64,000 nucleotides of DNA from Candidatus Mailhella excrementigallinarum (GTDB taxonomy: Bacteria > Desulfobacterota > Desulfovibrionia > Desulfovibrionales > Desulfovibrionaceae). The position numbers and the translations under genes are program-made. Shown here piece by piece: positions 43,640 through 53,596 of the stretch. The notes beneath the pieces were generated by a model, which did not search any database, had not been told where the DNA came from, and was given only the letters and a program-made list of their open reading frames with translations. Numbering within the stretch: position 1 is the first letter of the stretch; the number at the start of each line of letters is the position of its first letter. The stretch spans positions 248,001-312,000 of the forward strand of contig CALUUZ010000002.1 in the NCBI GenBank assembly GCA_944324075.1. The letters run 5' to 3'.

Positions 43640-44289
43640 CGCTTTATGACTACCCTCCGGCCACTGCGTTCGGGAGAATCATCCCCAAAGACAAAATTTA
43701 TGAACACGCTTCCGTGTCTGCCGAAGTCCGGGAACTTTTTGTCGCACAGGTGGCACAAATCCGCTGGAAGAACAAGCTTGCGCCCGAAACCCTCAATCTG
43801 GACGCCACGCCTGCCGTTCCGGAAATTCAGGTGTTCGCTCTGGCCCTGAAAGAGGAGAATATAAACACGCGGCTCCTTCGCTGTATGGATGAAGCCATTC
43901 CCTTTTCCATTATCTTTGAGCTTCGCCGTGAAGACAGTCTGCGCCTTGCCGCCGCGCCTGCAATACTTTCCGGCGGAAAAAAGTTCATGAGCGAATACCT
44001 CTTTTCGGAATGGATGCCTGCGGATACCCCGCGGGTCCCCCTGCCCCTTGCCCTGAACCTGGAACGGCTTTATGAAATAATCCTCGCAACGCTTGCGCCC
44101 TTCCGGCAGCGTTCGGAAGAGTCGCTGGAAGCGTGGATTTTGCGCCTCAATGCAATTCAGGAAAAAAAGAAGGAAGCGGCAAAGCTGGAACGTCGCCTGT
44201 GGAAGGAAAAGCAGTTCAACCGGCAGATTCCCATCAACAGGGAACTGCGGCTGGTTCGGCAGGAGCTGGCCGCCCTTTGCGCTGAATAA
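43636..44289 (+). CDS. DUF4391-family protein
   Basis: A 217-residue protein: MTLYDYPPATAFGRIIPKDK, VAQIRWKNKLAPETLNLDAT, PEIQVFALALKEENINTRLL, then DEAIPFSIIFEL, matching DUF4391. The C-terminal half is a charged coiled coil (IQEKKKEAAKLERRLWKEKQ). DUF4391 genes are found between a helicase and a type III Mod gene in many bacteria; function is unknown. It overlaps the helicase stop by 4 bp. GC-rich hairpins in the 131-bp gap to mod (44303-44365) may be regulatory. Confidence 0.8.
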   Translation: MTLYDYPPATAFGRIIPKDKIYEHASVSAEVRELFVAQVAQIRWKNKLAPETLNLDATPAVPEIQVFALALKEENINTRLLRCMDEAIPFSIIFELRREDSLRLAAAPAILSGGKKFMSEYLFSEWMPADTPRVPLPLALNLERLYEIILATLAPFRQRSEESLEAWILRLNAIQEKKKEAAKLERRLWKEKQFNRQIPINRELRLVRQELAALCAE

Positions 44290-44420
44290 AAAAAGGGAAG
44301 AATCGGGGCTCCGCCCCGTACCCCGCCGGGGGAAATGATTCCCCCTGCCCCCCCCGGCGGGGCAAAACATTGCCGCATGAAATACGTTTTCTATAATCCC
44401 GCAAGAAGAAAGGACAGGCT

Positions 44421-46382
44421 GTGGACAAGCTCAAGATGCACACCCCGGACATGACGCAGGACAACATTGCCCGCATACGCGAACTGTTTCCCAACTGTGT
44501 GACGGAAGCGAAGGACAGAAACGGCAACATCTCTCTTGCCGTGGATTTCGACGCGCTGCGTCAGGAGCTTTCAAACAGCATTGTGGAAGGGGAACGGGAA
44601 CGCTACCGGCTGGACTGGCCGGGCAAAAAAGAGGCCATGCTTGCCGCCAACGCCCCCATAGCCAAAACCCTGCGCCCCTGCCGTGAGGAAAGTGTGGACT
44701 TCGACACCACGCAGAACCTCTTTATCGAAGGCGACAACCTCGACGCGCTGAAACTTCTTCAGGAATCCTACCTCGGCAAGGTCAAAATGATCTATATTGA
44801 TCCGCCGTACAACACGGGGAACGATTTCATTTATGAAGATGACTTTGCCGAAAACACCGATGAATATCTTGAGCGTTCCAACCAGAAGGACGAAACCGGC
44901 CGTCTTGTGGCCAATACGGAAAGCAATGGACGCTTCCACTCCGACTGGCTGAGTATGATGTATCCGCGCCTAAAATTGGCAAGAAATTTGCTTACAGATG
45001 ATGGTGCAATATTTATTAGTATTGATGATAATGAATCAGCAAAACTAATGACAATTTGTGAAAATATTTTTGGAAGTAACAGTTTTGTTGGTCAGTTTTC
45101 GTGGCGCAAACGAACTGCAAAATCCGATGTTCCATTTGGTGTTTCTCAAGATTGTGAGAAAATTCTTTGCTTTGTAAAAACAGATAAGGCATTTTTGGCA
45201 TTGCCTGGGGGTACAAGGCGATACTTTGAAACAGATGATTTTCCCGAAAGACCTTGGAGAGTTCACGACTTGACAAAACAGACGACTGCAAGTGAACGTC
45301 AAAATAGCTATTTTACTATAGTAAATCCTAAAAATGGAAAAGAATATCCTGCAAATCCTAATAGAACATGGGCTGTAACAAGAGAAACTTTTGAAGAATA
45401 TTATAAACAAGGAAAAATTGTTTTTCCTGGTGATTATGATTTTTTATCTATTTCTAAGCCTGCATTTCGATATTTTAAGGATGAAGATAAAGCAAAAGCT
45501 GGTGAACGATTTGGATTTATTCCTGTAAGTACTTTTCTTCCTGAGTCCGTTGGAATGACTAAGGAAGGTACAGAAGATATTGTTAGCCTGTTTGACAGAA
45601 AAGTATTTACATTTCCTAAGCCAGTTTCATTAATTCATTTCCTCATACAGGCAATGACTGCTATTTCCCCGTGCTCATCCTCCCTCATCCTCGATTTCTT
45701 CGCCGGTTCCTCTACTACCGCCCATGCGGTGATGCAGCTCAACGCGGAAGACGGGGGGAATCGTCGATTCATCATGGTGCAGCTGCCGGAAGTGTGCGAC
45801 GAAAAGAGCGAAGCCGCGAAGGCGGGCTATAAAACCATTGCGGAGATAAGCAAGGAGCGCATACGCCGCGCCGGAAAGAAGATAAAGGAAGAGATGGCGG
45901 CAAAACAGACAAGCGCTTCTTCCACGGGACAGGGGAGTCTTTTGGATGCGGCAAAGCTTGTCGCGTCCTCGTTGGATACCGGCTTCCGCGTGCTGAAGGT
46001 GGATTCTTCCAACATGGCCGACGTGTTTTATAATCCCGACGCCGTAAGCCAGAAAACATTGATGGAGGATGTGAGCAACATAAAATATGACCGCTCCCCT
46101 GAAGACCTGCTCTTTCAGGTGCTGCTGGACTGGGGCGTGGACTTGTCTCTACCCATCCGCCGGGTAAAGAGGCAGGGGAAGACCGTGTTTTTTGTGGATG
46201 AAAATGCACTTGTTGCCTGTTTTGACAAAAATATCACGGAAGAACTCGTGCAGGAACTGGCAAAACTTCAGCCTGTCCGCGCGGTGTTCCGTGACGACGG
46301 CTTTGCCTCCGACGCGGTAAAAATCAACGTGGAGCAGATATTCCGCCTGCTCTCCCCCGGCACACTGGTCAAGACCCTGTAG
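44421..46382 (+). CDS. mod: Type III restriction-modification DNA methyltransferase (Mod)
   Basis: A 653-residue adenine-N6 methyltransferase. Motif IV is KMIYIDPPYNTGNDFIYEDD (about 124-143); motif I is SLILDFFAGSSTTAHAVMQL (about 428-447); WLSMMYPRLKLARNLL and ISIDDNESAKL are typical beta-class text. The middle, about 180-415, is the target-recognition domain. Its DNA (about 44960-45655) is strikingly AT-rich compared with the GC-rich codons on both sides, implying a swapped recognition domain. GTG start follows AGAAAGGACAGGCT. Mod modifies one strand of an asymmetric site and supplies specificity to Res. Confidence 0.93.
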   Translation: MDKLKMHTPDMTQDNIARIRELFPNCVTEAKDRNGNISLAVDFDALRQELSNSIVEGERERYRLDWPGKKEAMLAANAPIAKTLRPCREESVDFDTTQNLFIEGDNLDALKLLQESYLGKVKMIYIDPPYNTGNDFIYEDDFAENTDEYLERSNQKDETGRLVANTESNGRFHSDWLSMMYPRLKLARNLLTDDGAIFISIDDNESAKLMTICENIFGSNSFVGQFSWRKRTAKSDVPFGVSQDCEKILCFVKTDKAFLALPGGTRRYFETDDFPERPWRVHDLTKQTTASERQNSYFTIVNPKNGKEYPANPNRTWAVTRETFEEYYKQGKIVFPGDYDFLSISKPAFRYFKDEDKAKAGERFGFIPVSTFLPESVGMTKEGTEDIVSLFDRKVFTFPKPVSLIHFLIQAMTAISPCSSSLILDFFAGSSTTAHAVMQLNAEDGGNRRFIMVQLPEVCDEKSEAAKAGYKTIAEISKERIRRAGKKIKEEMAAKQTSASSTGQGSLLDAAKLVASSLDTGFRVLKVDSSNMADVFYNPDAVSQKTLMEDVSNIKYDRSPEDLLFQVLLDWGVDLSLPIRRVKRQGKTVFFVDENALVACFDKNITEELVQELAKLQPVRAVFRDDGFASDAVKINVEQIFRLLSPGTLVKTL

Positions 46383-46391
46383 GAGAGAAGC

Positions 46392-48059
46392 GTGGAACAG
46401 CAAAAACTTCGAGAGCTTCTTTCCTCGCTGATTACTGCTTGGGAAAGTGAACTTGTGGAATTTAAAGAAGCTTCCAACGACTATAAAACAAGTGAAATAG
46501 CCAAATATTTTTCTGCTCTCTCAAATGAAGCGAACATAAGGGGCAAGGAAAAAGCGTGGCTTGTTTTTGGGGTAAACGATAAGACAAGAAAAATTACAGG
46601 CACGAATTTTCGTCGTGATCATGAGCAGCTGCAAAGTCTGAAGGGACAAATAAAGCAAATTACGGGTTCCATAAGCTTCATGGAAATTTATGAGGTGGAG
46701 GAGGAAGGGAAGAGAGTCATCCTCTTTGAGATTCCGGCTGCGCCGTGTGGTATTCCCGTACTTGCCAACGGTCATGCCTACTCCTGGGCCGGGGAAAGTC
46801 TGAAAGCTCTGGATTTTGCACAACTTGACACAATCCGTAACCAGACGCTTACTGAAGACTGGTCTGCCCACGTTGTACCGGAGGCAGGTGTCGATGATCT
46901 TGATGCCTCTGCACTGAAAAAAGCCAGACAGGATTTTATTCAGAAGCATAAAAACAGGATAGCCCCGGAAGAAATAGCGTCCTGGCCGGAAGAAACTTTT
47001 CTCAGCAAACTGCATCTGATCAACGCTGGAAAACTTACAAGGGCGGCGGTTCTACTCTTCGGTAAAAGTGAATCTTGGGGCTTTCTTTCTCCTCATCCAG
47101 CACAGTTGACATGGCGTCTTGAAGGGCCTGAAAAAGCATATGAGCATTTCGGACTTCCTTTTTATCTTACCTCTTCGGAGCTGTATTCCCGTATTCGTAA
47201 TATCCAGCTCAGGATACTCCCTGACGACTCGCTCGTCTCTCTGGAGTTCTCCAAGTACGATAAAGATGTCATTATGGAAGCCTTACACAACTGTATCATT
47301 CATCAGGACTATACACTGAACAGCCGGGTTATTGTTACGGAATATCTGGATCGACTGGAATTTCTCAGTGCCGGTTATTTTTTCGAAGGGAAACCAGATG
47401 ATTATATTGAAGGAAAGCAGACGCCTCAACGCTATCGTAATCCATGTCTTGCAAATGCCATGTCTCAATTGAACATGATTGACAGCATGGGAATGGGTAT
47501 TGCAAAAATGTATCAGAGTCAGGCAAAAAGATATTTTCCTCTGCCGGACTATGATTTGACGCACAATCAGGTAAAGTTGACCATACATGGTAAAATTGTC
47601 GACCCTGCCTATACCCGCCTGCTCCTTCAAAATACCGACCTGCCGATTTCTGATATTCTAGCTTTAGATCGTATTCAGAAAAGATTGCCTATCCCCAGTG
47701 AAATGATAAGTCATTTAAGAAAAAAAGGATTAATTGAAGGAAGAAAGCCACATTTGCATATATCTGTATATGTTGCACAGATGGTTCCAGGAGGAACTAC
47801 CCAATATTATCAGGTTAAAGAACAAGGTACTGCTTACTATGCAGATTTGCTTTTACGTTTTATTACAGAAAATAACGGTGTTACTAGACAGGATATCGAG
47901 CAGGAACTGTTTCCTCAATTAAGTATATCGTTATCTAAAAAAGAAAAAAGCCATAGGGTATCGAACCTAATCACCAGCCTAAGAAGACGTGGCTTAATTG
48001 ATAATCTTGGAACACGTTCAAAGCCTTTTTGGGTTTTGACGAATGCAGAAAGCAAATAG
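46392..48059 (+). CDS. AlbA_2 (Schlafen-like) DNA-binding / ATPase protein
   Basis: A 555-residue protein. The N-terminal AlbA_2/Schlafen-like domain has ESELVEFKEASNDYKTSEIA, KYFSALSNEANIRGKEKAWL, VFGVNDKTRKITGTNF. A RecG-like HATPase_c_4 region follows (VIMEALHNCIIHQDYTLNSR, DRLEFLSAGYF, NPCLANAMSQLNMIDSMGMG). C-terminal winged-helix segments end the protein. GTG start follows AGGAGAGAAGC. It sits between mod and res, where such proteins are recurrent accessories. Codon composition is more AT-rich than Mod ends and Res, so it may have entered independently. Confidence 0.85.
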   Translation: MEQQKLRELLSSLITAWESELVEFKEASNDYKTSEIAKYFSALSNEANIRGKEKAWLVFGVNDKTRKITGTNFRRDHEQLQSLKGQIKQITGSISFMEIYEVEEEGKRVILFEIPAAPCGIPVLANGHAYSWAGESLKALDFAQLDTIRNQTLTEDWSAHVVPEAGVDDLDASALKKARQDFIQKHKNRIAPEEIASWPEETFLSKLHLINAGKLTRAAVLLFGKSESWGFLSPHPAQLTWRLEGPEKAYEHFGLPFYLTSSELYSRIRNIQLRILPDDSLVSLEFSKYDKDVIMEALHNCIIHQDYTLNSRVIVTEYLDRLEFLSAGYFFEGKPDDYIEGKQTPQRYRNPCLANAMSQLNMIDSMGMGIAKMYQSQAKRYFPLPDYDLTHNQVKLTIHGKIVDPAYTRLLLQNTDLPISDILALDRIQKRLPIPSEMISHLRKKGLIEGRKPHLHISVYVAQMVPGGTTQYYQVKEQGTAYYADLLLRFITENNGVTRQDIEQELFPQLSISLSKKEKSHRVSNLITSLRRRGLIDNLGTRSKPFWVLTNAESK

Positions 48060-48167
48060 CTAAAATGCAGAAAGCTTTTTGTTATTAAGCAATTAATTTC
48101 AACATGTTAATCTTTTATGCAGCCGTTGCTAAAAAAAACGATGCAGAAAGAAAAGCAGGTTTTTTCC

Positions 48168-51100
48168 ATGAAGCTCAAGTTTAAAATTCAGCCCTATCAG
48201 ACCGCCGCCGTAGAATCCGTGGTGGATTGCTTTGCCGGTCAGCCCAGACTGTCCGGCATGTCGTACCGTATGGATCCCGGAACGAATCCCAAAATAAACG
48301 ATACAGGCTTAGGGGTGAAGAATACCGAGCTTGTCCTTTCACGGGCGGAGCTGCTTGAAAATATACGGAAGGTGCAGATGCGTCAGAATCTCCCCCTTTC
48401 CCCAAAGCTGAAGGACAGTGAGGGAAGAGATATCGAGGAGAACGACGCCGCCTGGTGCCCCGTCAATCTCGATGTGGAAATGGAAACCGGCACAGGCAAG
48501 ACATACTGCTATATCAAAACCATGTTCGAGCTGAACAACCGTTACGGCTGGAACAAATTCATCGTCATGGTGCCGAGCATAGCCATTCGCGAAGGAGTGA
48601 GCAAATCCTTTGAAGTAACCTCCGATCACTTTGCCGAAACCTATGGCAAAAGAGCGCGCTTTTTCACCTACAATTCCCGAACGCTGCATGCTCTGGAAAG
48701 TTTTTCTTCCAGCGCGGATCTCAGCGTCATGATCATCAATATTCAGGCCTTCAACGCTATCGGAAAGGATAACCTGCGTATTTACGACGAACTGGATGAA
48801 TTCGGTTCCCGCAGGCCCATAGACGTCATCAGCGCCAACCGTCCTATTCTCATTCTGGACGAGCCGCAGAAGATGGAAGGCAAAAAAACGCAGGAAGCTC
48901 TGAAAAAATTCAATCCCCTCATGATACTGCGTTATTCCGCCACACACCGTGTGGAACACAACAAAATTCACAGACTGGACGCCCTGGATGCCTATAATCA
49001 GAAGCTGGTGAAGAAAATCGGCGTTCGCGGCATATCCGTCAAAGGGCTTTCCGGGACGAACGCATATCTTTATCTGGAAGATATAGAAGTTTCATCCAAA
49101 GCCCCGGTTGCCCGCATGGAGCTGGAAATAAAGCAGAAAAGCGGCTCCATAAAAAGAGTTGCCAGAAAGGTGGGGCAGGGAGAAAATCTTTTCAATCTGT
49201 CCGGCGGGCTTGACGAATATCATGGCTATGTTGTCTCGCAGATAGACGCCGGAAACTGGACCGTGGAATTCACCAACGGTCTTGTCCTCCATACCGGCGA
49301 GGCCTGCGGTGACGTGAACGAAGCCATGCTTCGCCGCCTCCAGATTCGGGAAGCCGTGCGTGCCCATCTGGATACGGAAATGCGTCTCTATCCTCTGGGA
49401 ATCAAGGTTTTGTCCCTCTTCTTCATTGATGAAGTCGCAAAATACAGGGACTACAATCAACCCGGAAACAAGGGCGAATACGCCCGCATGTTTGAAGAGG
49501 AGTACAATCTTCAGGTCAACGACATTCTTCACTACACCTTGCCCGTCCGGAATGAACGGTATCGGGAATATCTTGAAAGCATCACGGCGGAACGTACGCA
49601 TAACGGGTACTTTTCCATAGACAGGAAGAGCAACAGACTTGTAGATCCTTCTGTCATAAAAAGAGGTGAAGACAAGGGACTTTCCGACGATACGGATGCC
49701 TATGACCTTATTCTGAAGGATAAGGAACGCCTGCTTTCTTTTGATGAGCCGACGCGCTTCATCTTCTCTCACTCGGCTCTGCGGGAAGGCTGGGATAATC
49801 CGAATGTCTTTGTCATGTGTATGCTCAAGCACAGCGACAGCACCATTTCCCGCAGGCAGGAAGTCGGGCGGGGCCTGCGCCTCTGCGTCAATCAGCAGGG
49901 CGAGAGGATGGATAATCCCCTCACCACCCATCAGTTGAACGTGCTGACTGTGATTACCAGCGAAAGTTATACGGACTTTGTTTCCAACCTTCAAAAGGAA
50001 ATACGGGAGACAATTTCCGATCGCCCCCGCAAGGCGGAAACCGGCTTCTTCTCCGGCAAGGTAGTGCAGGCGGCGGACGGTACCAGAACAAAAATTGACG
50101 ACGCCATGGCCAACATGATCCACGCTTGGCTGCTGAAGAACGATTATATTGACGAAGTCAGCGAAGAAGTAACGGCAACATATCACGAAGCCAGGGAACA
50201 GGACCGGCTGAAGCCCATGCGACCGGAACTTTTCCCCTACACGGAAAGCATAGTGACGCTGATTGATTCCCTGTATCTCTGCGCTCAGGGCATTCCTGTA
50301 AGCGATGAAAGCAAATCCAGAACCAACCTCCTGAACGGAAATTTCAGAAAAAAAGAGTTTCAGGAACTCTGGAGACGTATCAACCATAAGGCAATCTATC
50401 GTGTGGATTTCGACAGCGGCGAGCTTATCCGCAACTGTATCGACACACTGAATGCGGAATTGAAAGTCACTCCGCTGAAATATGTGGTCGTTACCGGGAT
50501 GCAGCAGGACAACATGACAACGGAACACCTGGAGCAGGGATCTGCGTTCACCATAAAAAAGACGGAAACCGAATTCAGCAAGTCTTCCGTACATTCTCAG
50601 GTAAAATACGATCTGCTCGGAAAACTGGCAGAACTGACGAAGCTGACACGAAAAACCCTTGCGCTCATGCTGTCGGGCGTTCATGCCAGCACCTTTGACC
50701 TGTTCCGCCAGAACCCGGAGGAATTTATTTCTGAAGCCGGGCGGCTCATCAACGAACAGAAAGCAACCTGTATTATCGAACGCCTGAGTTACGACTGCCT
50801 TTCGGAAAGCTACGACAGCAGCATTTTTACCGAAGCTCAGGTAAGGCTGGCAGGCGACACGGGGCAGAAGCTCCAGAAACATATTTATGACTATGTAAAT
50901 ACGCAGTCGGGGGTGGAACGCAGGTTCGCCGACAGGCTGGATACGGCCGGTGAGGTTGTGGTATATGCCAAACTACCGAGCGGCTTTTTCATTCCTACGC
51001 CGGTAGGCCCCTACAATCCCGACTGGGCTATTGCCTTCAAGGAAGGATGTGTAAAGCACATTTATTTTGTAGCAGAGACCAAGGGCAGCATGTCTTCCAT

Positions 51101-51242
51101 GGAACTGCGCGGTGTGGAGGAAACAAAGATTGCCTGCGCACGCAAATTCTTTAATATGCTGACGGAAAAACTTGGCGACAACCGCGTCACATACGACGTG
51201 GTGGACAGTTACGACAAGCTTATGGACATTGTGAAGGCGTAG
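48168..51242 (+). CDS. res: Type III restriction enzyme Res subunit
   Basis: About 1024 residues. The start [20 protein letters not shown] fits the family; frames from 48117 or 48141 would add 9-17 residues. Motifs: Walker [36 protein letters not shown] (DEPQ box), LRYSATH, and [20 protein letters not shown] with [10 protein letters not shown] (motif VI). The C-terminal endonuclease has [12 protein letters not shown] and YFVAETKGS, a PD-(D/E)XK arrangement. Res translocates and cleaves when two unmethylated sites are engaged with Mod. It is complete. Confidence 0.93.
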   Translation: MKLKFKIQPYQTAAVESVVDCFAGQPRLSGMSYRMDPGTNPKINDTGLGVKNTELVLSRAELLENIRKVQMRQNLPLSPKLKDSEGRDIEENDAAWCPVNLDVEMETGTGKTYCYIKTMFELNNRYGWNKFIVMVPSIAIREGVSKSFEVTSDHFAETYGKRARFFTYNSRTLHALESFSSSADLSVMIINIQAFNAIGKDNLRIYDELDEFGSRRPIDVISANRPILILDEPQKMEGKKTQEALKKFNPLMILRYSATHRVEHNKIHRLDALDAYNQKLVKKIGVRGISVKGLSGTNAYLYLEDIEVSSKAPVARMELEIKQKSGSIKRVARKVGQGENLFNLSGGLDEYHGYVVSQIDAGNWTVEFTNGLVLHTGEACGDVNEAMLRRLQIREAVRAHLDTEMRLYPLGIKVLSLFFIDEVAKYRDYNQPGNKGEYARMFEEEYNLQVNDILHYTLPVRNERYREYLESITAERTHNGYFSIDRKSNRLVDPSVIKRGEDKGLSDDTDAYDLILKDKERLLSFDEPTRFIFSHSALREGWDNPNVFVMCMLKHSDSTISRRQEVGRGLRLCVNQQGERMDNPLTTHQLNVLTVITSESYTDFVSNLQKEIRETISDRPRKAETGFFSGKVVQAADGTRTKIDDAMANMIHAWLLKNDYIDEVSEEVTATYHEAREQDRLKPMRPELFPYTESIVTLIDSLYLCAQGIPVSDESKSRTNLLNGNFRKKEFQELWRRINHKAIYRVDFDSGELIRNCIDTLNAELKVTPLKYVVVTGMQQDNMTTEHLEQGSAFTIKKTETEFSKSSVHSQVKYDLLGKLAELTKLTRKTLALMLSGVHASTFDLFRQNPEEFISEAGRLINEQKATCIIERLSYDCLSESYDSSIFTEAQVRLAGDTGQKLQKHIYDYVNTQSGVERRFADRLDTAGEVVVYAKLPSGFFIPTPVGPYNPDWAIAFKEGCVKHIYFVAETKGSMSSMELRGVEETKIACARKFFNMLTEKLGDNRVTYDVVDSYDKLMDIVKA

Positions 51243-51395
51243 TATATGAAAGAGTTGGATGAATTGATTTTTTTGGTTTAAGAAAGAAGGAAGTAGTATT
51301 CGATTTAAAGTAGAAACAAAGGCAAATATACAGGTGATTCAGAATGTCACATCTAGTTTGACAAAAATATCTTCTGAGATTCAACAGGATTTTCC

Positions 51396-51611
51396 TTGAA
51401 TAAGACATTGCTGGATAAGGATTTGCAGAGAGGGTACAGAGCGCTTTTTAAAGGATGGAGTCTTGCTGTGAGGAACCAAAAGGCTCATGAAGTGACAGAT
51501 ACCTTAACAGAAGAGGATGCTTTTCAGGAACTTGTCCTCATAAGTATGCTCATGAAAGCACTGGACAAAAGCTCTACGGTTAGAGTGCTGTCACAACAAG
51601 AAGATTATTAA
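51396..51611 (+). pseudogene. C-terminal fragment of a TIGR02391 (Ymh-like) protein
   Basis: A 71-residue frame with no start context, closed upstream by a stop at 51375-51377. LQRGYRALFKGWSLAVRNQK then AHEVTDTLTEEDAFQELVLI resembles only the C-terminal end of TIGR02391 proteins (FKG-x-RNPxAH pattern), often carried on defence islands beside restriction genes. It is probably a relic; a TTG-started short protein is possible. Confidence 0.5.
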
Positions 51612-51633
51612 AATTTTATCTCTTTAAAACCTC

Positions 51634-51665
51634 AAGCCCCGTGATCATGTCATGGGGCTTTTTCA
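51634..51665 (+). terminator. Terminator-like hairpin upstream of the AAA gene
   Basis: AAGCCCC (51634-51640) pairs with GGGGCTT (51654-51660), followed by TTTTTC. It is placed 40 bases before the next start, as with the ERF and nuclease genes of element 1. Confidence 0.75.
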
Positions 51666-51704
51666 TTTTTCATATAGAAATAGTATCAGATAGGAGGTTT
51701 TATT

Positions 51705-52766
51705 ATGATTACTGACTATCTGAAAGCCGGTTTCCCCACCATCCTGTTACAAACTCAGGAACCGCATCGAGCAGATGAACTCATGAGGAAGATTCCCGAA
51801 TGGCAGATATGCCGTTGGGATTGTGTTTCCGGTGTTCACGGTATGGCCATGTCATCCTTCACTCTCAACGAAATCCAAAATCCTGTCGAGGCTGTTCAAT
51901 GGCTTTCCACTGTGAAGGATACGGTGCTCATCGCCCATGGACTCCAGCACTTTCTTGACGATCCCGTTGTTTGCCAGTCCATCCTCAATGGAATTCTTCG
52001 CTGGAAGAGCGTCGGCAACTGTCTGGTCATGGTCTCCCCATTACCGACTCTTCCGATTCAACTCCAACCGTTCTTTCATCTCATCGAGATGAAGCTGCCC
52101 GATGAAGAGGCGTTGATGCGCCTGCAGGCCGAGATCGGCGAAACCACCAACATCAGGACAAACCGCAAAGCTTCAAGGCTCACCACAGGTTTGACTGAAT
52201 TTCAGGCAGAAACTGCCTTCAGCTTATCGCTGGTGAAAAAAGGCTATTTCAGTTCCAAGGTCATCACTGAAGCCAAATCGCAGATGATTAAGAAATCTGG
52301 TCTGCTGGAGCTTTATCCCCCTGCCGACATGCAGAACGTAGGGGGCCTGAAAAAACTGAAAAGCTGCATCCAGAACCGCGCACAGGCCTACGCTCCTGAT
52401 TCGTCGCTTCCCAAGCCCAAAGGAATTCTTCTTGTAGGCATTCCGGGAACAGGCAAGTCACTGTCCGCCCGTGCCGTTGCTTCCATGCTGGATTTTCCTC
52501 TGCTTCGTCTGGACATAGGGCAGCTCAAAAATTCCCTTGTCGGCGAATCAGAACGGAGAATCAGAGAAGCAACCAAGATCATAGACGCCTTCGGCAACTG
52601 TGTCCTTTTCCTCGATGAACTCGAAAAAATGTTCGGAGGAGTCAAGGGCAACGGAAGCAGCGACGGCGGAACCACCAGCGGCATGTTCTCACATTTCCTC
52701 ACATGGATGAATGATCAGACAGGCTTACACGGCGGAAGTCGTGAAGGCCCAGGCAAAACGCCATAA
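51705..52766 (+). pseudogene. Ycf46-like AAA+ ATPase truncated and fused by deletion
   Basis: The frame encodes 353 residues: an N-terminal Ycf46-type domain (TDYLKAGFPTILLQTQEPHR, MVSPLPTLPIQLQPFFHLIE), Walker A GILLVGIPGTGKSLSARAVA (about 237-256), LVGESERRIREATKI and Walker B GNCVLFLDELEKMFGG. After FSHFLTWMNDQTG, where the sensor and arginine finger should follow, the text becomes LHGGSREGPGKTP and stops. From the join (about 52725) another frame reads YTAEVVKAQAKRHNYFYSEK to 52827, which looks like the tail of a DUF1257 protein. A deletion therefore removed the ATPase C-terminus and most of DUF1257. Confidence 0.8.
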
Positions 52767-52836
52767 CTATTTCTACTCGGAAAAGAAGGTCGACAACACC
52801 CTGAAAATAACCCTGACCGCAGTGTAGGAGAGCACC

Positions 52837-52986
52837 ATGAAAACCATCACCATTTCCATCGACGCCACAGGCGAAGTCACTCTGGAAACTTCCGGCTTCA
52901 AGGGCAAATCGTGCCTGGAAGCTTCGGAATTCATCAAGCAGGTTCTCGGCGAGGAAATCTCCCGTGAGCTGACGCCTCTTTCCTAA
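52837..52986 (+). CDS. DUF2997-family small protein
   Basis: A 49-residue protein: MKTITISIDATGEVTLETSG, FKGKSCLEASEFIKQVLG, then EEISRELTPLS. This matches DUF2997, a tiny family encoded after AAA ATPase and DUF1257 genes. ATG has GTAGGAGAGCACC upstream. It is intact although both partners are damaged, so its function is probably lost or altered. From 52987 to 53370 no gene is supported. Confidence 0.82.
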   Translation: MKTITISIDATGEVTLETSGFKGKSCLEASEFIKQVLGEEISRELTPLS

Positions 52987-53295
52987 TATTAATAGGGAGG
53001 GGAAAGAAGTGACACGTCATGTTCCCGTGTGCAGGAACGGCGGTTATTCCATCCACTAGGAGTCCGAGGTGTCGTATTCTGATATCTTCAAGGATGCGGC
53101 GCTTCTTCAGCTTTAAAAGATAAATTTATGATCAAAAGTTTCTATACTATTAAATAAGGTTGACCTCTGGAATTTACGCCCCTCTATATCCCCATGCCGA
53201 ATGGTGTGGGGAATTTTTTAACTCGAATATTGCGGGGATGACATCCTAAGTAATGTAGAGTAAAAAGAAAGGACAAATGATATTGAGAGCTGTCA

Positions 53296-53316
53296 GGGGG
53301 TATATTTGGGGGTATA
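53296..53316 (+). promoter_or_regulatory. Candidate integrase arm-type sites, element 2 right end
   Basis: Two direct copies of GGGGGTAT (53296 and 53308), spaced like the GGTATGG pair near the integrase of element 2. Confidence 0.4.
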
Positions 53317-53370
53317 ATAGATCATCTTCTTTGACGGTTTTCAATCATACTAATGGGATAGTATACAGTA

Positions 53371-53389
53371 TCGAATCCCACCCTCGCCA
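53371..53389 (+). other. Degenerate attachment site at the island's right end
   Basis: TCGAATCCCACCCTC followed directly by GCCA: the tRNA-Ser 3' end with an internal TCC missing. It is followed by a T-rich run and the probable native tRNA terminator. Confidence 0.78.
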
Positions 53390-53398
53390 TTTTTTGCA

Positions 53399-53425
53399 AG
53401 CCCCTGATTTTTCGGGGGCTTTTTT
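53399..53425 (+). terminator. Probable original terminator of tRNA-Ser
   Basis: AGCCCCTGA (53399-53407) pairs with TCGGGGGCT (53412-53420), then TTTTTT. It lies just beyond the right att, where the terminator of the uninterrupted tRNA gene would be. Confidence 0.85.
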
Positions 53426-53596
53426 GCGAATTGGCCGCAGCCCGCATCCATCGCCTGGCGAGCCGGATCACGTCACCATTGGAATGCGCTTTTGTGCCTC
53501 TTCGTCAAGCCGCTTTGGCGGCCAGGCCGGCGCAGACACCGCAGAGCTGGGATCATTCACATGCGCGGGGCAAAAATGCCCGCGAGAGGAGAACAC

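Larger units (their letters stand above)
36905..53389 (+). mobile_element. Integrated element 2 (restriction-modification island)
   Basis: It lies between the exact att copy at 36886-36904 and a degenerate copy at 53371-53389. It repeats the organisation of element 1: att, terminator hairpin, arm-like repeats, and an integrase starting about 210 bp from att. Cargo is DUF4160/DUF2442, HigBA, an enlarged type III restriction-modification locus and a decayed AAA-DUF1257-DUF2997 operon. Its integrase is frameshifted and its right att has lost 3 bases, so excision may be impaired. Confidence 0.75.

Noticed and set aside
40397..51242. DISARM or BREX system
   Set aside because: The helicase and methyltransferase invite the comparison, but DUF1998 proteins (DISARM) and PglZ/BrxC (BREX) are absent, while a type III Mod/Res pair is complete.
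12467..53389. CRISPR array within the islands, prompted by the Cas4-like nuclease
   Set aside because: No regularly spaced repeats of 25-40 bp and no other Cas protein are visible; the nuclease pairs with ERF instead.
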